This document shows, one piece after another, positions 34,564 through 44,975 of a stretch of DNA of 64,000 bases. Location of the stretch: contig NZ_CP060723.1 in assembly GCF_014395225.1 (NCBI RefSeq), positions 558,001 to 622,000 of the forward strand, read 5' to 3'. A program made the translations under genes and the position numbers. This DNA comes from Pedobacter roseus. Its GTDB lineage: Bacteria; Bacteroidota; Bacteroidia; Sphingobacteriales; Sphingobacteriaceae. Each line of letters begins with the position of its first letter. Within the stretch, counting starts at the first letter, position 1. The notes below the pieces were generated by a model, which did no database searches, had not been told where the DNA came from, and saw nothing but the letters and a program-made list of their open reading frames with translations.

Positions 34564-35782
34564 TTGTATCTATAATATTTTTAAGGAATTTTTTTTCTTC
34601 GTGTTCCCAGTTTAATTTACTCTGGGCATATTTTAAAGCCTTTGCCTGGTGCTCTTCCAGTAACTCTGGATTTGATAGATAATTCTGAATAATACTGGTT
34701 AGCTGACAAACCTTAGACTTATTATAAATGAAGCCCATTTCAGAATAGCTTTTAAGGAATTTTGTTTGTGCAGAAGTATCAGATGCAATTATAGCCTGGC
34801 CCGCTTGTATATAAGTAAATATTTTGTTTGTTAAGCAGATATCCCGATTTAACGGGAAGCCTGTTTCTGTAGCCAAACCGATATCAAATTGAGAAGCAAA
34901 TTTTATGATTTCGGTTGAAGGAATAGGGGAATAGTAATAGATGTTTTCAGGTCGGAATGAACTTTGTTCTGCCAGTTTCTTGAAATGCTCCCTGATTGGT
35001 GCTGTACTACAGCCAAGTAAGTGCAATTCTATATTTTCCTGATAGGCTAAAGAATTTATTACACCTTCTAAACCTCTGTTTTTTCCAATATTTTGAGAGA
35101 ACCAAAATAATTTGAGTCTTTCTTTCGTCTTTTTTAAGATTTCTCTTTCAGATGGAAAAACGTTTAGAATCGTTATTGGATTGATTGTTGGGTATAGTTT
35201 TTTATAAGCTTCACTAATTAAAGGACTGGCAGTAGTTAAGTAATCTATCTTGGGCAGATATCTGTCCTCAATAATTTTTTTAAGCTTAAAATCTCTTGAA
35301 TTGTAATCGTTGGTAACTTCTTGCCTGTGGAAATCCTCTGCATCAAATCCACATTTAACCTGATGAGTTTTAGCGGCTAAAACAGCTGCAGGCAATGCAC
35401 CTAAATTATGTGCTATATATAAATCTGCTTTCAAACTTTTGGCTTTACGTATAAGATTTTGGCTGCCTCTTGCAATACCATGTTCAGCTACGTTAAAACG
35501 ATTACTAAATTTAGAGACCAATATATTGGCAAGTTTATGCCTTGCTCTGCTTAGAAAATATATCCATTTATTATTTTCTGGATGGCCGCCAACCCGAATT
35601 GACTTCCATTTTTTCTCCGCTAGCAATTGTTTATCTAAATCAGTTCCCCAATTGTTCCAATATAGATATACAACCGTAACATCGTACCCTGCTTCAAATA
35701 AGCTGTCTGCTTCTTTCACCAAACGCGGATTTAGTGAAGGCTGACCGGATGTAACAAGTACTATTTTCCCCCTTAGGCCCAC
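34553..35782 (-). CDS. Glycosyltransferase (GT-B fold)
   Basis: This 409-residue protein opens with KIVLVTSGQPSLNPRLVKEA and carries HNLGALPAAVLAAKTHQVK with FDAEDFHRQE in the first domain. The second domain has LKLFWFSQNIGKNRGLEGVI and ICLTNKIFTYIQAGQAIIAS, the usual place of donor recognition. Both ends overlap neighbours by about ten bases, so it is a translationally coupled member of the operon. The sugar is unknown. Confidence 0.78.
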   Translation of the reverse strand: MGLRGKIVLVTSGQPSLNPRLVKEADSLFEAGYDVTVVYLYWNNWGTDLDKQLLAEKKWKSIRVGGHPENNKWIYFLSRARHKLANILVSKFSNRFNVAEHGIARGSQNLIRKAKSLKADLYIAHNLGALPAAVLAAKTHQVKCGFDAEDFHRQEVTNDYNSRDFKLKKIIEDRYLPKIDYLTTASPLISEAYKKLYPTINPITILNVFPSEREILKKTKERLKLFWFSQNIGKNRGLEGVINSLAYQENIELHLLGCSTAPIREHFKKLAEQSSFRPENIYYYSPIPSTEIIKFASQFDIGLATETGFPLNRDICLTNKIFTYIQAGQAIIASDTSAQTKFLKSYSEMGFIYNKSKVCQLTSIIQNYLSNPELLEEHQAKALKYAQSKLNWEHEEKKFLKNIIDTIGK

Positions 35783-36495
35783 CTCGTTGATGATCTCAGG
35801 TTAAAATCCTTCTGTAAAAAGAGGAAGTCTGATTGAAATAGTGCACGATCATATGGACGCCTCATCAAAGAACAAATATCATAAACTACGAAACTGTTTT
35901 TTTTCATAAATGCAATCACTTCAGAAGCTAAAGGTGCCCCTTTATAAATATTGAGGAATGATACTTCTAACAGAACGGCCTTGGCAGATTGGAGAGTTTT
36001 TGCCGCACCTTTTAATATTTCAAGTTCAAACCCCTGGGTATCTATCTTGATGAAATCAGGTTTGCAAAAAGCAGTGGTTAATAAGATATCATCTAAGAGT
36101 TGTAGTTCCATTTCTTCAATCAAAGCTCCCGTTTCATTATCTTCTTTATAAATCGAACTGGCCGTATCATAAATATTAAAGTTGACCGTCTTATTTTCAG
36201 CACCTAACAATGCAATTTTGACTTCTGAATTTGGCAGCAGTTTTTTCTTTTGTAATAATATTTCATGTTTTTGTCGCTGGCCTTCAATCATCATGATTTT
36301 TGACTCGGGAAATATTTGATTAAATTCTATCGCCCAGTTACCTTCGTAAGCACCGATGTCTAGTACATAATTGGGAGAAAACCCCAGCTTTTTGAGTGCC
36401 TCTAAACTTTTCCGTTGCGACGGCACACCTAAATCATTTCTTAACTTTTGGACAAATTTAGCAGGGATCAATTTGGATATAAGTTTTTTAAACAT
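35773..36495 (-). CDS. FkbM family methyltransferase
   Basis: This 240-residue SAM-dependent methyltransferase has motif I as YVLDIGAYEGNWAIEF (about residues 43-58), followed by MMIEGQ and the FkbM hallmark FIKIDTQGFELEILKGA. It would methylate a hydroxyl group of a sugar in the polysaccharide. It follows a GT4 gene after one base. Confidence 0.87.
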   Translation of the reverse strand: MFKKLISKLIPAKFVQKLRNDLGVPSQRKSLEALKKLGFSPNYVLDIGAYEGNWAIEFNQIFPESKIMMIEGQRQKHEILLQKKKLLPNSEVKIALLGAENKTVNFNIYDTASSIYKEDNETGALIEEMELQLLDDILLTTAFCKPDFIKIDTQGFELEILKGAAKTLQSAKAVLLEVSFLNIYKGAPLASEVIAFMKKNSFVVYDICSLMRRPYDRALFQSDFLFLQKDFNLRSSTRWA

Positions 36496-36496
36496 C

Positions 36497-37510
36497 TTAT
36501 AGATTTAGATAGTGTTTAGCAATAATTGAGACATCGAATTTGCTAAAGGCAAATGCTCTGCAAGCAGCTCGGTCAATTGTTATAATTTTTTGAAGGGCCC
36601 GGATCATAGCTTCTTTGTTTTCGACAATAAATCCATTTTTGCCTTCGGTAATTACCTCTGGTACTGAACCTCTTTTAAATCCAATTACAGGCGTGCCGCA
36701 TGCCATGGCCTCGACCATTACCATGCCAAAAGGTTCGTTCCACTCTATAGGGAATAGTAAAGCTTTAGCCTGGCTCAGATAATGACTTTTCTGCCTGTCG
36801 TCTAGAGGACCAAGATAAATGATCTGCTTACCATCAAATTTTGGTTCAATTTGCTCTTTAAAGTAGCTCAAATTGTCAGCGGTATCAGGAATGTTTCCAC
36901 CAATTAAAAGCCTGTTCCCCGTTTCAAGTGCGACTTCTATGGCGGTATGCAAGCCTTTGATCTGATCCATCCTGCCCAAGAACATTAATGGAGCATCAGG
37001 CTTCACCTGATCGGCCGGATCATACTTTGAAAAATCGATAGCGTTATAAACAGTTTCCCAACGGCCCGATACGTTACCCGTTGAAACGCAATAGTCGCTG
37101 CATGCGGTAAAAATTAGGTTCTTATGTGGACAGGCGGTAACGGCTTTTACTCCTTCCTGCGCCACAGGTCTTCCATAGGTCATTACCTTTTTTACATGGC
37201 TTTTGAGTACCGGAAGAAGGTAGGCTAAACGCCCAAAATTATGGATCAGGTCGAAATCTCTTTTTTTTATTAATAAAAACTGCCAAACCAGTAATAGCTC
37301 TTTTGCTTTTTGCCATTTTGACCTTTTCAGGTTGTTTTTTCCGAAAGGATACACCTGTCCGGAGATATGAGATTCAGGCCCCGCCAATAAGCTCACCTCA
37401 TGACCTAAACGGGTATATTCTTCTGCAAACATATAAACCAAACGTTCATGGCCACCATATTGAGGTGGTGGAATAGGGATGCCTGGATCCATGATTAATA
37501 AAATCTTCAT
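36497..37510 (-). CDS. Glycosyltransferase family 4
   Basis: This 337-residue GT4 enzyme has PPPQYGGHERLVYMFAEEY at the start, FLGRMDQIKGLHTAIEVA at the domain boundary and the complete EX7E motif in NEPFGMVMVEAMACGTPVIG near residue 265. It is among the clearest family 4 sequences of the locus. It is spaced two bases from the next gene. Confidence 0.88.
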   Translation of the reverse strand: MKILLIMDPGIPIPPPQYGGHERLVYMFAEEYTRLGHEVSLLAGPESHISGQVYPFGKNNLKRSKWQKAKELLLVWQFLLIKKRDFDLIHNFGRLAYLLPVLKSHVKKVMTYGRPVAQEGVKAVTACPHKNLIFTACSDYCVSTGNVSGRWETVYNAIDFSKYDPADQVKPDAPLMFLGRMDQIKGLHTAIEVALETGNRLLIGGNIPDTADNLSYFKEQIEPKFDGKQIIYLGPLDDRQKSHYLSQAKALLFPIEWNEPFGMVMVEAMACGTPVIGFKRGSVPEVITEGKNGFIVENKEAMIRALQKIITIDRAACRAFAFSKFDVSIIAKHYLNL

Positions 37511-37512
37511 CC

Positions 37513-38487
37513 TTAAGCTTCGTTTAAAATCGCTAGTATTCTTTCAGCGCTTTTTTCCAATGATAGGTTTTTCAATATGTAATCTCTAGGTTCATATTTT
37601 CCCTTTATTGAGAATTCTATAAATTTTGGTAGTTTAGTATTGAATTCTTCTAAGTCCTTAAATTTTTCTCCACAAGTTTCATCAAAATAAGGAACAGAAC
37701 TAGCTAGTACAGGTTCTTTTTCTTCCCAGGTAAAACGATTGGTATCTAACCAAAATCCTTGATCCCAGGCAAATATAGGAACATCCATAGCCATTGCTTC
37801 TTGATATGCAAGTCCTTGGCTTTCATGCTCGCAAAGGAAGATCATCCCAATACTGCTCTTTAATATTTTTTTGTATTGCTTAATGGTGTAAGATCCATAA
37901 ATTATCAATTTATAATTTACTTGGTGGTTGTCAAGAATATTAAGAATTGGTTTTAAAATTTCGGTTGTATTCCTTTCCTTATTCCATAAAAATTTAACAT
38001 AAACTAAAATGTCTTTTCTGGCAGATGTTTTTTTGACTTGCCAATAATAAGTATCAATGCCAACTGGCCATATTGTACAGGTATTTTCTCCGTACCATTT
38101 ATTATATATTCTTGCTGTCCATGTAGAATGCTGCAGATATGTTGTTATTGGGTAATCCTCAAATAAAGTTGGCCACTCATTTGGATGAGTCATTAAACCT
38201 ATTCCAGCTATAATCTTGTTTTTTTTATGGTAACCTCTTAACACATTTTTTCCTATTCCAAGTACTACAATTTTATCTTCATCTTTAATTTTGTCAAAGG
38301 GTAGGTTTTTAACGAATGATATTTTTTTTGCTTCAAGTGCTTTGCAAAGATTTATGAAAACCCGCTCTAAACTGCTGATGTTTTTTTTTCTGAAAAAATG
38401 AACTAACGGCCGCAGATAACGGTCTCCCCAAAACCATCGGTCTTTTAGATGTTGTTTTTTAAAGTATATGATGAGCCTACCTTTCAA
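37513..38487 (-). CDS. Probable glycosyltransferase (GT-B fold, unclassified)
   Basis: This 324-residue protein shows a single GT-B donor-domain-like part near the C-terminus, IGMIFLCEHESQGLAYQEAM with an EX7E-like arrangement. Upstream are a DILVYVKFLWNKERNTTEIL segment and the characteristic IWPVGIDTYYW strand. Such proteins are common in Bacteroidetes polysaccharide loci. A 59-base gap separates it from the next upstream gene. Confidence 0.7.
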   Translation of the reverse strand: MKGRLIIYFKKQHLKDRWFWGDRYLRPLVHFFRKKNISSLERVFINLCKALEAKKISFVKNLPFDKIKDEDKIVVLGIGKNVLRGYHKKNKIIAGIGLMTHPNEWPTLFEDYPITTYLQHSTWTARIYNKWYGENTCTIWPVGIDTYYWQVKKTSARKDILVYVKFLWNKERNTTEILKPILNILDNHQVNYKLIIYGSYTIKQYKKILKSSIGMIFLCEHESQGLAYQEAMAMDVPIFAWDQGFWLDTNRFTWEEKEPVLASSVPYFDETCGEKFKDLEEFNTKLPKFIEFSIKGKYEPRDYILKNLSLEKSAERILAILNEA

Positions 38488-38546
38488 TTTAAAGTGATTT
38501 ATTTTCTGAAATTTTAGTAATTACTCTACTAAATGGTTAAGCCAGA

Positions 38547-39710
38547 TCATTTGGTATGGAATTGATTTGATATGAAATAAGTGTTTATTTTTGCTATTGA
38601 ATTAGGTATAGATAAGGTATGCAAAGCCTTCTCCTGGCCATTTATTCTCATCATTTTTCTCTTTTTAGTGTTCCCCTCTAGTTCTTTAATTTTTTCGTAA
38701 AGTTCTGTATGATTTGAAAATACTTCGATGTCTTTTCCGATTTCATAAATTTGATCTAAGCCTGGTGCTAATTCGGTTAAATAACATGCACCATACATGG
38801 GGGCTTCAATATCTCTTAACCGCGAGTAAGTATTTGGGGTATTGATTGGATAATCAAAGCTTTGATAACGATTTATGCCAAGGGTGATCAGGCTTTCTCG
38901 CGTTATTTTAATATAGTCATTAAAATCTGGCTTTGCTTTTAACTTGCTTTTAATTGCACTGGACGATAGCTGACTAATTCTGCCATCTTTAATTTTGTTT
39001 AAATAGGACTTAATCCCGAATCTGGAAATAAAATCAATTTGATTTTTTGCTTTTTTCCAGATAGGGTTATATAGTTTTTTAGCGTTGTCATTCTCCTCCA
39101 GCCAGCTTGTACCACGTATATTCAAATCAAGATTTGGATATACCTTTAATAGTTTTTCGAACAATAAATGTCTTTGAACATCTTTTGAACCAATAAATGA
39201 AATTTCTTTTTTTTCTATAACAGGTTGCCCACGGTATTGATAATCGACCCACATTGGCATTGGGAGATTAATATATGGGTACCCTGCATTTTGATAAAGC
39301 GTTGTTGCCATGTATTCAGGTACCCAATTTAAATCAAATATTGCATATTCTTTTGGTGCCTGTTTAAACATCCTGATGTTATCGCAAAAGAAGTTAACAC
39401 AAGGAATACCCATTTTTTTTATTTCGGAAATTGCCTGTATGTCTATTTGTTCGGGATATAAATAGCTTAAAAATAAGTCGGGTTTATTTTGTTTAATAAA
39501 TTTTACAGTTTTCTCCCAGGTAAAACTCTTCCACTCATCCAGCTGATTTTTTGATTGCGGTATTAAACCTCTTGCCCAATCTACTTCCTTACACTCTGTC
39601 CAGTTACATTTTGCCTCTTCAATGCCATTTTTGATGTAGTGTTCCCAAAAGCTATAAGCAGCTATAGGATGTTTAGTGGTAGATTGTAAAAACGAGAGAA
39701 ATATTTTCAT
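38547..39710 (-). CDS. CgeB-like glycosyltransferase
   Basis: This 387-residue protein resembles CgeB-type glycosyltransferases. It has an N-terminal domain with LFLSYLYPEQIDIQAISEIK and VNFFCDNIRMF, then KKEISFIGSKDVQRHLLFEK. The C-terminal donor region holds YSRLRDIEAPMYGACYLTEL, with EAP in the position typical of CgeB. It overlaps the next upstream gene by four bases. Confidence 0.75.
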   Translation of the reverse strand: MKIFLSFLQSTTKHPIAAYSFWEHYIKNGIEEAKCNWTECKEVDWARGLIPQSKNQLDEWKSFTWEKTVKFIKQNKPDLFLSYLYPEQIDIQAISEIKKMGIPCVNFFCDNIRMFKQAPKEYAIFDLNWVPEYMATTLYQNAGYPYINLPMPMWVDYQYRGQPVIEKKEISFIGSKDVQRHLLFEKLLKVYPNLDLNIRGTSWLEENDNAKKLYNPIWKKAKNQIDFISRFGIKSYLNKIKDGRISQLSSSAIKSKLKAKPDFNDYIKITRESLITLGINRYQSFDYPINTPNTYSRLRDIEAPMYGACYLTELAPGLDQIYEIGKDIEVFSNHTELYEKIKELEGNTKKRKMMRINGQEKALHTLSIPNSIAKINTYFISNQFHTK

Positions 39711-40654
39711 TTGACTCTTTTATTGCCATGAACCTTTGAAGGTCCAAGAAAGAAATGATAAATAGGCCTAAATACAAATTTGAATATAGAGGTTGCCCTT
39801 TCTTTAAAGTAATACCTAAACATAATGTCAATCTCAGCTAAAGTGCTGTTCCTGCCTGCAATTTTTAATCGTGCTTCTTCCATCAGATAATTTGCACTTT
39901 CGCTATAACTATCATTAAAATGCACTATTGCGGGTTCGCACACTATCGTCGATCGATCAGCTTGATTTACTCTTTTCAGTTTAGTTTTTCCTTTTAAAAC
40001 ATTGGTATTAGAGGTATTGTAAAACATTCTATCAGCTTTTATAGTTTCATTATCTGGAATAGGGTGTTGATTATATAAAGCCATTGATAGTGCAAATAGA
40101 GGCTCTTCGTTCTCCTTTCCTCTAAGCCGAATAAAATCTAGTTCATCATATCTCTCCTTGAGCTCTAATGCTTTTGCAAAAACCGATTTGCTAATGTGAT
40201 TGTTCTTAAAGTAGTAAACAGATCCTACAAAAACCGGCATGGAAATAACGTTGAATTTATTAATCATCTCCTTTATGTCGCAAAAAAAATCACCAGACGT
40301 TTGTTCCTCGCCAATCGCTGTAAAATCATAGGCAGACATGGTATCGAAAATAGAATCTAAAGGTTTATAGATCAGACAATCACAATCTATAAAAAGATTT
40401 TCTTCAGCAATAATATGGTCAATTAATAAGAATTTTGAAGTGAATGATTTTTGAGATTCTTCCAATGTCAGTAATTTGACAATAACCTTTGGGTTGTTCC
40501 TGAACTCTTCAAAATATGTAGTGTTATCCGTTAGCACTAGCAATTTGATTGCCGATTCTCCATTCCAAATAAGGAAAGATTTTATTAGGTTTTTTGCTAG
40601 CTGAAGATAATAAATTCTTCCAACCGCAATTGTTACTACTGCTTTCTTTATCAT
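39707..40654 (-). CDS. GT-A-fold nucleotide-sugar transferase-like protein
   Basis: This 315-residue protein has a GT-A-like core. It opens with KKAVVTIAVGRIYYLQLAKN and carries the metal-binding DxD-type motif NLFIDCDCLIYKPLDSIF near residue 92, followed by FTAIGEEQTSG. This resembles family 8 and related transferases. The family and sugar are uncertain. It overlaps both neighbours by four bases. Confidence 0.65.
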   Translation of the reverse strand: MIKKAVVTIAVGRIYYLQLAKNLIKSFLIWNGESAIKLLVLTDNTTYFEEFRNNPKVIVKLLTLEESQKSFTSKFLLIDHIIAEENLFIDCDCLIYKPLDSIFDTMSAYDFTAIGEEQTSGDFFCDIKEMINKFNVISMPVFVGSVYYFKNNHISKSVFAKALELKERYDELDFIRLRGKENEEPLFALSMALYNQHPIPDNETIKADRMFYNTSNTNVLKGKTKLKRVNQADRSTIVCEPAIVHFNDSYSESANYLMEEARLKIAGRNSTLAEIDIMFRYYFKERATSIFKFVFRPIYHFFLGPSKVHGNKRVK

Positions 40655-41643
40655 CTTATTCTATTCGCCAAGTTTTGATAACTATATTGTATTAAACGGA
40701 TGGATTTCCATCCTAAAACAGAAGCCAGCTTGCTTAAAACCTTTCTGCCAAAATCTAATTTATAGGTTAAGGGAGTTATCAATGGCAATTCGTGTATTGC
40801 TTTTTTTGAAATATCTTTAAACTGGGGGTAGCTTCTGACGGCCACATCATATAGAAGGCGGTAAATCGCAAAACGGGCTGCTAATGAATCCTCTTTTGAT
40901 AAAAGTTCTTTTTTTTTAGATAAGATTGATGCCAAAAGACTTGATAGATCTTTATGGGTCTTTTGACTAGACAAGTTTCCTTCTTTCTTATATTTTCGAT
41001 AGTAATTGAAGACGTCGCTTACTTTTACAATTTTTGTTGAATTCAAAATAATTCTTGCAAAGAATTCGCCATCGTCGTCTAAGCTTAGCTCCTCGTTCCA
41101 TAGTCCTGATTTTCTGATCAGAGGCGTAGGAATTAGCCATGCATTAGGTTGGATCATCGATCCTTTTCCATCAAATCCCCCCCAAAGTTTGATTAGAAAC
41201 TTAATAGGCTCATCACTTGTTTTCAGAAATTCCTCTTCGTAAAGAGAAGGTGTAAATAAAGCATGTGGCTGGTGTTCATCGAAATGAACGGTACTGCAGA
41301 CAGCCAAAGTATTAGTATGGTTTGCAATGGCTAACACCTGTTTTTCTATTTTATCTGTTGAAAGAATGTCGTCTGCATCTAAAAATTGTATAAAATCGCC
41401 TTTTGCTTCTAATAGTCCTTTGTTTCTAGTGGCGGCAGCACCTTTATTGGCTTGCTGAAAAACCTTTATCACCTGGTTATCGAATGATTTTATGATGTCG
41501 AGCGTTTCATCTGTAGAGCCATCATCAATTACAATAACTTCTTTGTTAGCCCAGCTTTGGCTAATTGCCGATTGTATAGTTTCTGCGATATGTTTTGCTG
41601 CATTATAAGCAGGAATAATAATCGAAACCAATGGCTTTTTCAT
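40651..41643 (-). CDS. Glycosyltransferase family 2
   Basis: This 330-residue GT2 enzyme starts with PLVSIIIPAYNAAKHIAETI and has VIVIDDGSTDETLDII, NKGAAATRNKGLLEAKGDFI and the DxD motif FLDADD near residue 93. The C-terminal half continues as helices with no membrane segment. It overlaps the next gene by four bases. Confidence 0.9.
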   Translation of the reverse strand: MKKPLVSIIIPAYNAAKHIAETIQSAISQSWANKEVIVIDDGSTDETLDIIKSFDNQVIKVFQQANKGAAATRNKGLLEAKGDFIQFLDADDILSTDKIEKQVLAIANHTNTLAVCSTVHFDEHQPHALFTPSLYEEEFLKTSDEPIKFLIKLWGGFDGKGSMIQPNAWLIPTPLIRKSGLWNEELSLDDDGEFFARIILNSTKIVKVSDVFNYYRKYKKEGNLSSQKTHKDLSSLLASILSKKKELLSKEDSLAARFAIYRLLYDVAVRSYPQFKDISKKAIHELPLITPLTYKLDFGRKVLSKLASVLGWKSIRLIQYSYQNLANRIR

Positions 41644-42575
41644 CTTCTCAACCTGGGTTTTAATAACCTAATCATTTTTTCCCTGATCCAAAAGGCGGCG
41701 AAAGGACTAAATTTACTAACAACATTAAACAGAATATTACTGTCTGCACTTATAGAATTTAGGCCTAATTTTTTTGCAAACATTAATGAAGCTTTGGTTT
41801 TCTCCCAATTATTTATCGAGGCCAGGTTGGTTGCAATTTCTATAAATCTTTGCGCAATATCTATATAATATTTGGGAGCCGCGGCACTGGCCGTTTTCTC
41901 CATTACATAGAACTGCGCCTGAAAACATTTGTCTTTGTTGTTTTGCGACATAGAATTACTTATCCTGTAATTGATAATGCTTATTTCATCTTCGCTTGAA
42001 AAGCGAAGGTGATGAAGCGCAAGAGAAATATGCAAGGCACAATCTTCATTATATAAAACTTTGGGATCCAGATCATAACCTCCGGCATTTAGAAATGCAG
42101 TTTTATTATAAAGACCGCAAAAAGGATTGATCTGTTCTGCAATTGCGTATTTAATTGGATCGGTTTCCAGCTTATGTTTATCGAACTTTCTTAAACTGAT
42201 GAATTCGTTTGTGATATGATCCCGATATTCATAATTGAAAAGAACAACTTCCGGACATTCTTCGCTAGCCATCCATTTGTGCGCCAGGTTTGTAAAATTT
42301 GGGAGTAATTCATCATCTGCATCATGAAAATGAATCCATTCAGACTTTACCATTCCTGCAAGTTTATTTTTTCCGAAAGAGCAACCGCGGTTCACATCGC
42401 CATCGATAACAACAGCACCATATTTTAGGGCTATCTCCTGGGTATTGTCTGAACTGCAATCATTATATACCAAAATTTCATCAAACTTTATGTATTGGTT
42501 TTGCGCCGATGTTAACAATCTTGGTAAACACCATGCTGCATTGTAGGCAGGTATACAAAGTGCTAGAGATTTCAT
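41640..42575 (-). CDS. Glycosyltransferase family 2
   Basis: This 311-residue GT2 enzyme has LALCIPAYNAAWCLPRLL, ILVYNDCSSDNTQEIAL and the acceptor-side IHFHDADDELLP in place of the usual DxD. The Asp-Ala-Asp-Asp element matches related enzymes. It is separated from the next gene by 36 bases. Confidence 0.88.
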   Translation of the reverse strand: MKSLALCIPAYNAAWCLPRLLTSAQNQYIKFDEILVYNDCSSDNTQEIALKYGAVVIDGDVNRGCSFGKNKLAGMVKSEWIHFHDADDELLPNFTNLAHKWMASEECPEVVLFNYEYRDHITNEFISLRKFDKHKLETDPIKYAIAEQINPFCGLYNKTAFLNAGGYDLDPKVLYNEDCALHISLALHHLRFSSEDEISIINYRISNSMSQNNKDKCFQAQFYVMEKTASAAAPKYYIDIAQRFIEIATNLASINNWEKTKASLMFAKKLGLNSISADSNILFNVVSKFSPFAAFWIREKMIRLLKPRLRR

Positions 42576-42611
42576 TGATGCAAATTGTTGTAAACTAAGT
42601 CTTTCATTGGT

Positions 42612-43952
42612 TTATCCGCCAAAAATTTTTTTCTTCAATCTTTTGGTAATATATTTTAAAAGCTTATTCAATGGCTGTTGGTTTAGAACGATATCAATGG
42701 CGTATTTTTTATCTGATGGGAGATATAATGCCTGGTTAAATAGATTGGGAGCAATCAACTCAAATTTTTGAATAACCTGAACCATTAATTTAGTGTTATC
42801 ATTAATAATATTGGTAGACATCAGACTTTTAACCGTTTTTAATGCTTCGCTTGTCATCTTTTCAAAAGCACTTTGATCCATGTTGTTAACTGCTTCTATA
42901 CACGACGCAAGCGCAATATGATCATTGGATGCATATTTAAAGCCATTTACTCCATTTTTAATGAGTGATGAAACACCCGCGCCATCTGAACAAATTACTG
43001 GCGTGCCAATGCTCATGTATTCTAAGCAGGTGAAATTGTACATATCCCATGTGGATGGAATGATGGCAAATTTTGCTGTTTTTTGAACCGCTTCCAATTG
43101 ATGGTGAGAAAGTTGTCCTTGAGGTATTACTGTGTGGTTCCAGACTTCTGGGAATCTTTGGAGAAGTTGATCTGATTTGGATAAACTCTCGGTAAACATG
43201 GTGTTGCGCCCATACCATTTGATTAATACTGGTTTAGCTATTGTTTTAACTGCCCGGCATAAAATATCCGGCCCTTTCCATTCCTGGATTCGGCTGCATA
43301 CGATAGCGAAATTCTCCTTTTGAATAAATTTAGCAGGAGTAGCGTTCGCTTTAAATAACGGTGAGATAAGATTAATCTGTTTATGAGGAAAAATATCTTG
43401 CCAAAATGTATAATTAGACTGACTGTGAGTAACAAGCGCATCTGATTTTTCCAGTAAGGAAAGTTCTGTCTGTCTACACTGGTCTCCAAATAAAATTTCC
43501 TGAAGTTCCCGTTCATGTAATTCAATTTGACCCGAACTTCCGTGCAAACGGGTTACAACTGGGATGTTGTGGTGAATTAGCCAGGGAATGAAGCCAAGTC
43601 CAAAATCGGTACATTCTACCAGATCAAACCCTGCACCTGCGTTAACCTGTTCCCACATGGCCCATGCAGAGGCAATAGCTTTCTTATATTGTGGTATGAA
43701 ATCGAATTTTTTGAATCTTTCGAGGTATTTATGGAAAAGGTCTGGTTTGAGGTATTCGACTTCAATATCATGATGCAGAAAGCGATCTAATGATTGGGTA
43801 TAAGCACTACCTACCACAACTTTTATTTTTGCAACATGAGATCTCATAAAATCAATGTGTTGCAGGTAATATGTCGAAATTCCTCCTCCTGAATGAGGGT
43901 AATATTCAGGTAGGATAAAGAGAATATTTAATTTTTTTATTTCCTGATCCAC
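42612..43952 (-). CDS. Glycosyltransferase family 4
   Basis: This 446-residue GT4 enzyme has ILPEYYPHSGGGISTYYLQ at the N-terminus, VVTRLHGSSGQIELHEREL in the first domain, and FAIVCSRIQEWKGPDILCRA in the second. The donor motif is TWDMYNFTCLEYMSIGTPVI near residue 310. The first 16 bases overlap the upstream methyltransferase gene. Confidence 0.87.
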   Translation of the reverse strand: MDQEIKKLNILFILPEYYPHSGGGISTYYLQHIDFMRSHVAKIKVVVGSAYTQSLDRFLHHDIEVEYLKPDLFHKYLERFKKFDFIPQYKKAIASAWAMWEQVNAGAGFDLVECTDFGLGFIPWLIHHNIPVVTRLHGSSGQIELHERELQEILFGDQCRQTELSLLEKSDALVTHSQSNYTFWQDIFPHKQINLISPLFKANATPAKFIQKENFAIVCSRIQEWKGPDILCRAVKTIAKPVLIKWYGRNTMFTESLSKSDQLLQRFPEVWNHTVIPQGQLSHHQLEAVQKTAKFAIIPSTWDMYNFTCLEYMSIGTPVICSDGAGVSSLIKNGVNGFKYASNDHIALASCIEAVNNMDQSAFEKMTSEALKTVKSLMSTNIINDNTKLMVQVIQKFELIAPNLFNQALYLPSDKKYAIDIVLNQQPLNKLLKYITKRLKKKIFGG

Positions 43953-44932
43953 ATGCTGTTAAAATTTCTGCCGAATTTATCATCAGTTAAACTCAGGTTA
44001 TCTTCCTCCACCATATATTCTTCTGGTAGATCAGATTTTAGCGTGCCAAAAAAACAATAGGTATTAAAATATGCCAGGGAAAGTCCCTTTACCGATTCCT
44101 CCAGATTTTTTAAAGAAATGCCATTGTTGGCTGAATAGGGTAGCCCTTCTACATGGATATCTGTAATACTCCATATTTCTGCCGGAGTAAGGTGGCTATT
44201 AATAACATTTAAGTGTATCAATTCTTGATTTACCTCTGCGATATAGGTTTCTAGTTTAATATTCCCCTTTAGCATGCGTATAATTTTTCCAGTAATCCTT
44301 TGTTTAAGCGTCCTGTTTTTAAAATTAGCCCTCGTAGTTTGAATAAGGCGTGCTGTTCTGTTTTGGTATGTTTTGGAGTCGATTGCTTCTGCAAGAGGAT
44401 CATGCAGGCTTATAAAGACACCATTCGCATTTAACCTATTTTCTATTTCCGAGATGAATTTTGGAATATCTGGAATATGATGCAAAACGGAAGAAGTAAT
44501 AATTAGATCGAATTTTTCGTTTACATCTTCAATATATCCACATTTTGAAATTATAGGTATATTCCATTTCAATGAGCGTTTGTTTGCTCGCTCTAACATA
44601 GCATGAGATGGATCTAACAGAAACACGGATGCTATTTTTCTGCCAACTAAAGAGTCTATTAAAAGCTGAGCGGCCAAACCTGTTCCGCAACCCAGATCCA
44701 AAACTTTAATTTTTTGTATTTTTTGCTTGTCTAGCCAGGCACAAAGATGATTAATAATGCGGTCAATCTGTTCGGGAAGATTAATCCACATTTCGGCATG
44801 GATCTTATCATAATATTTTGCTTCAATATTATGGAAGGTAAGGTTAACCTTTTCATGAAAATCTTTTATCGAATCAAGATTAGATTTTTGCTCAAAAAGT
44901 GGGATTAAAGATTTGAAAACATCGGTAGTCAT
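43937..44932 (-). CDS. Class I SAM-dependent methyltransferase
   Basis: This 331-residue protein has the Rossmann-fold motif I KVLDLGCGTGLAAQLLI at about residues 74-90, then FLLDPSHAMLERAN and DLIITSSVLHHIPDIPKF. The long C-terminal part is helical and unclassified. The substrate is unknown; a polysaccharide or lipid-linked sugar is likely from context. Confidence 0.85.
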   Translation of the reverse strand: MTTDVFKSLIPLFEQKSNLDSIKDFHEKVNLTFHNIEAKYYDKIHAEMWINLPEQIDRIINHLCAWLDKQKIQKIKVLDLGCGTGLAAQLLIDSLVGRKIASVFLLDPSHAMLERANKRSLKWNIPIISKCGYIEDVNEKFDLIITSSVLHHIPDIPKFISEIENRLNANGVFISLHDPLAEAIDSKTYQNRTARLIQTTRANFKNRTLKQRITGKIIRMLKGNIKLETYIAEVNQELIHLNVINSHLTPAEIWSITDIHVEGLPYSANNGISLKNLEESVKGLSLAYFNTYCFFGTLKSDLPEEYMVEEDNLSLTDDKFGRNFNSMWIRK

Positions 44933-44975
44933 TTTAATTGTAAATTAGCTTTAATGTACATCTCAATGGGCTCAG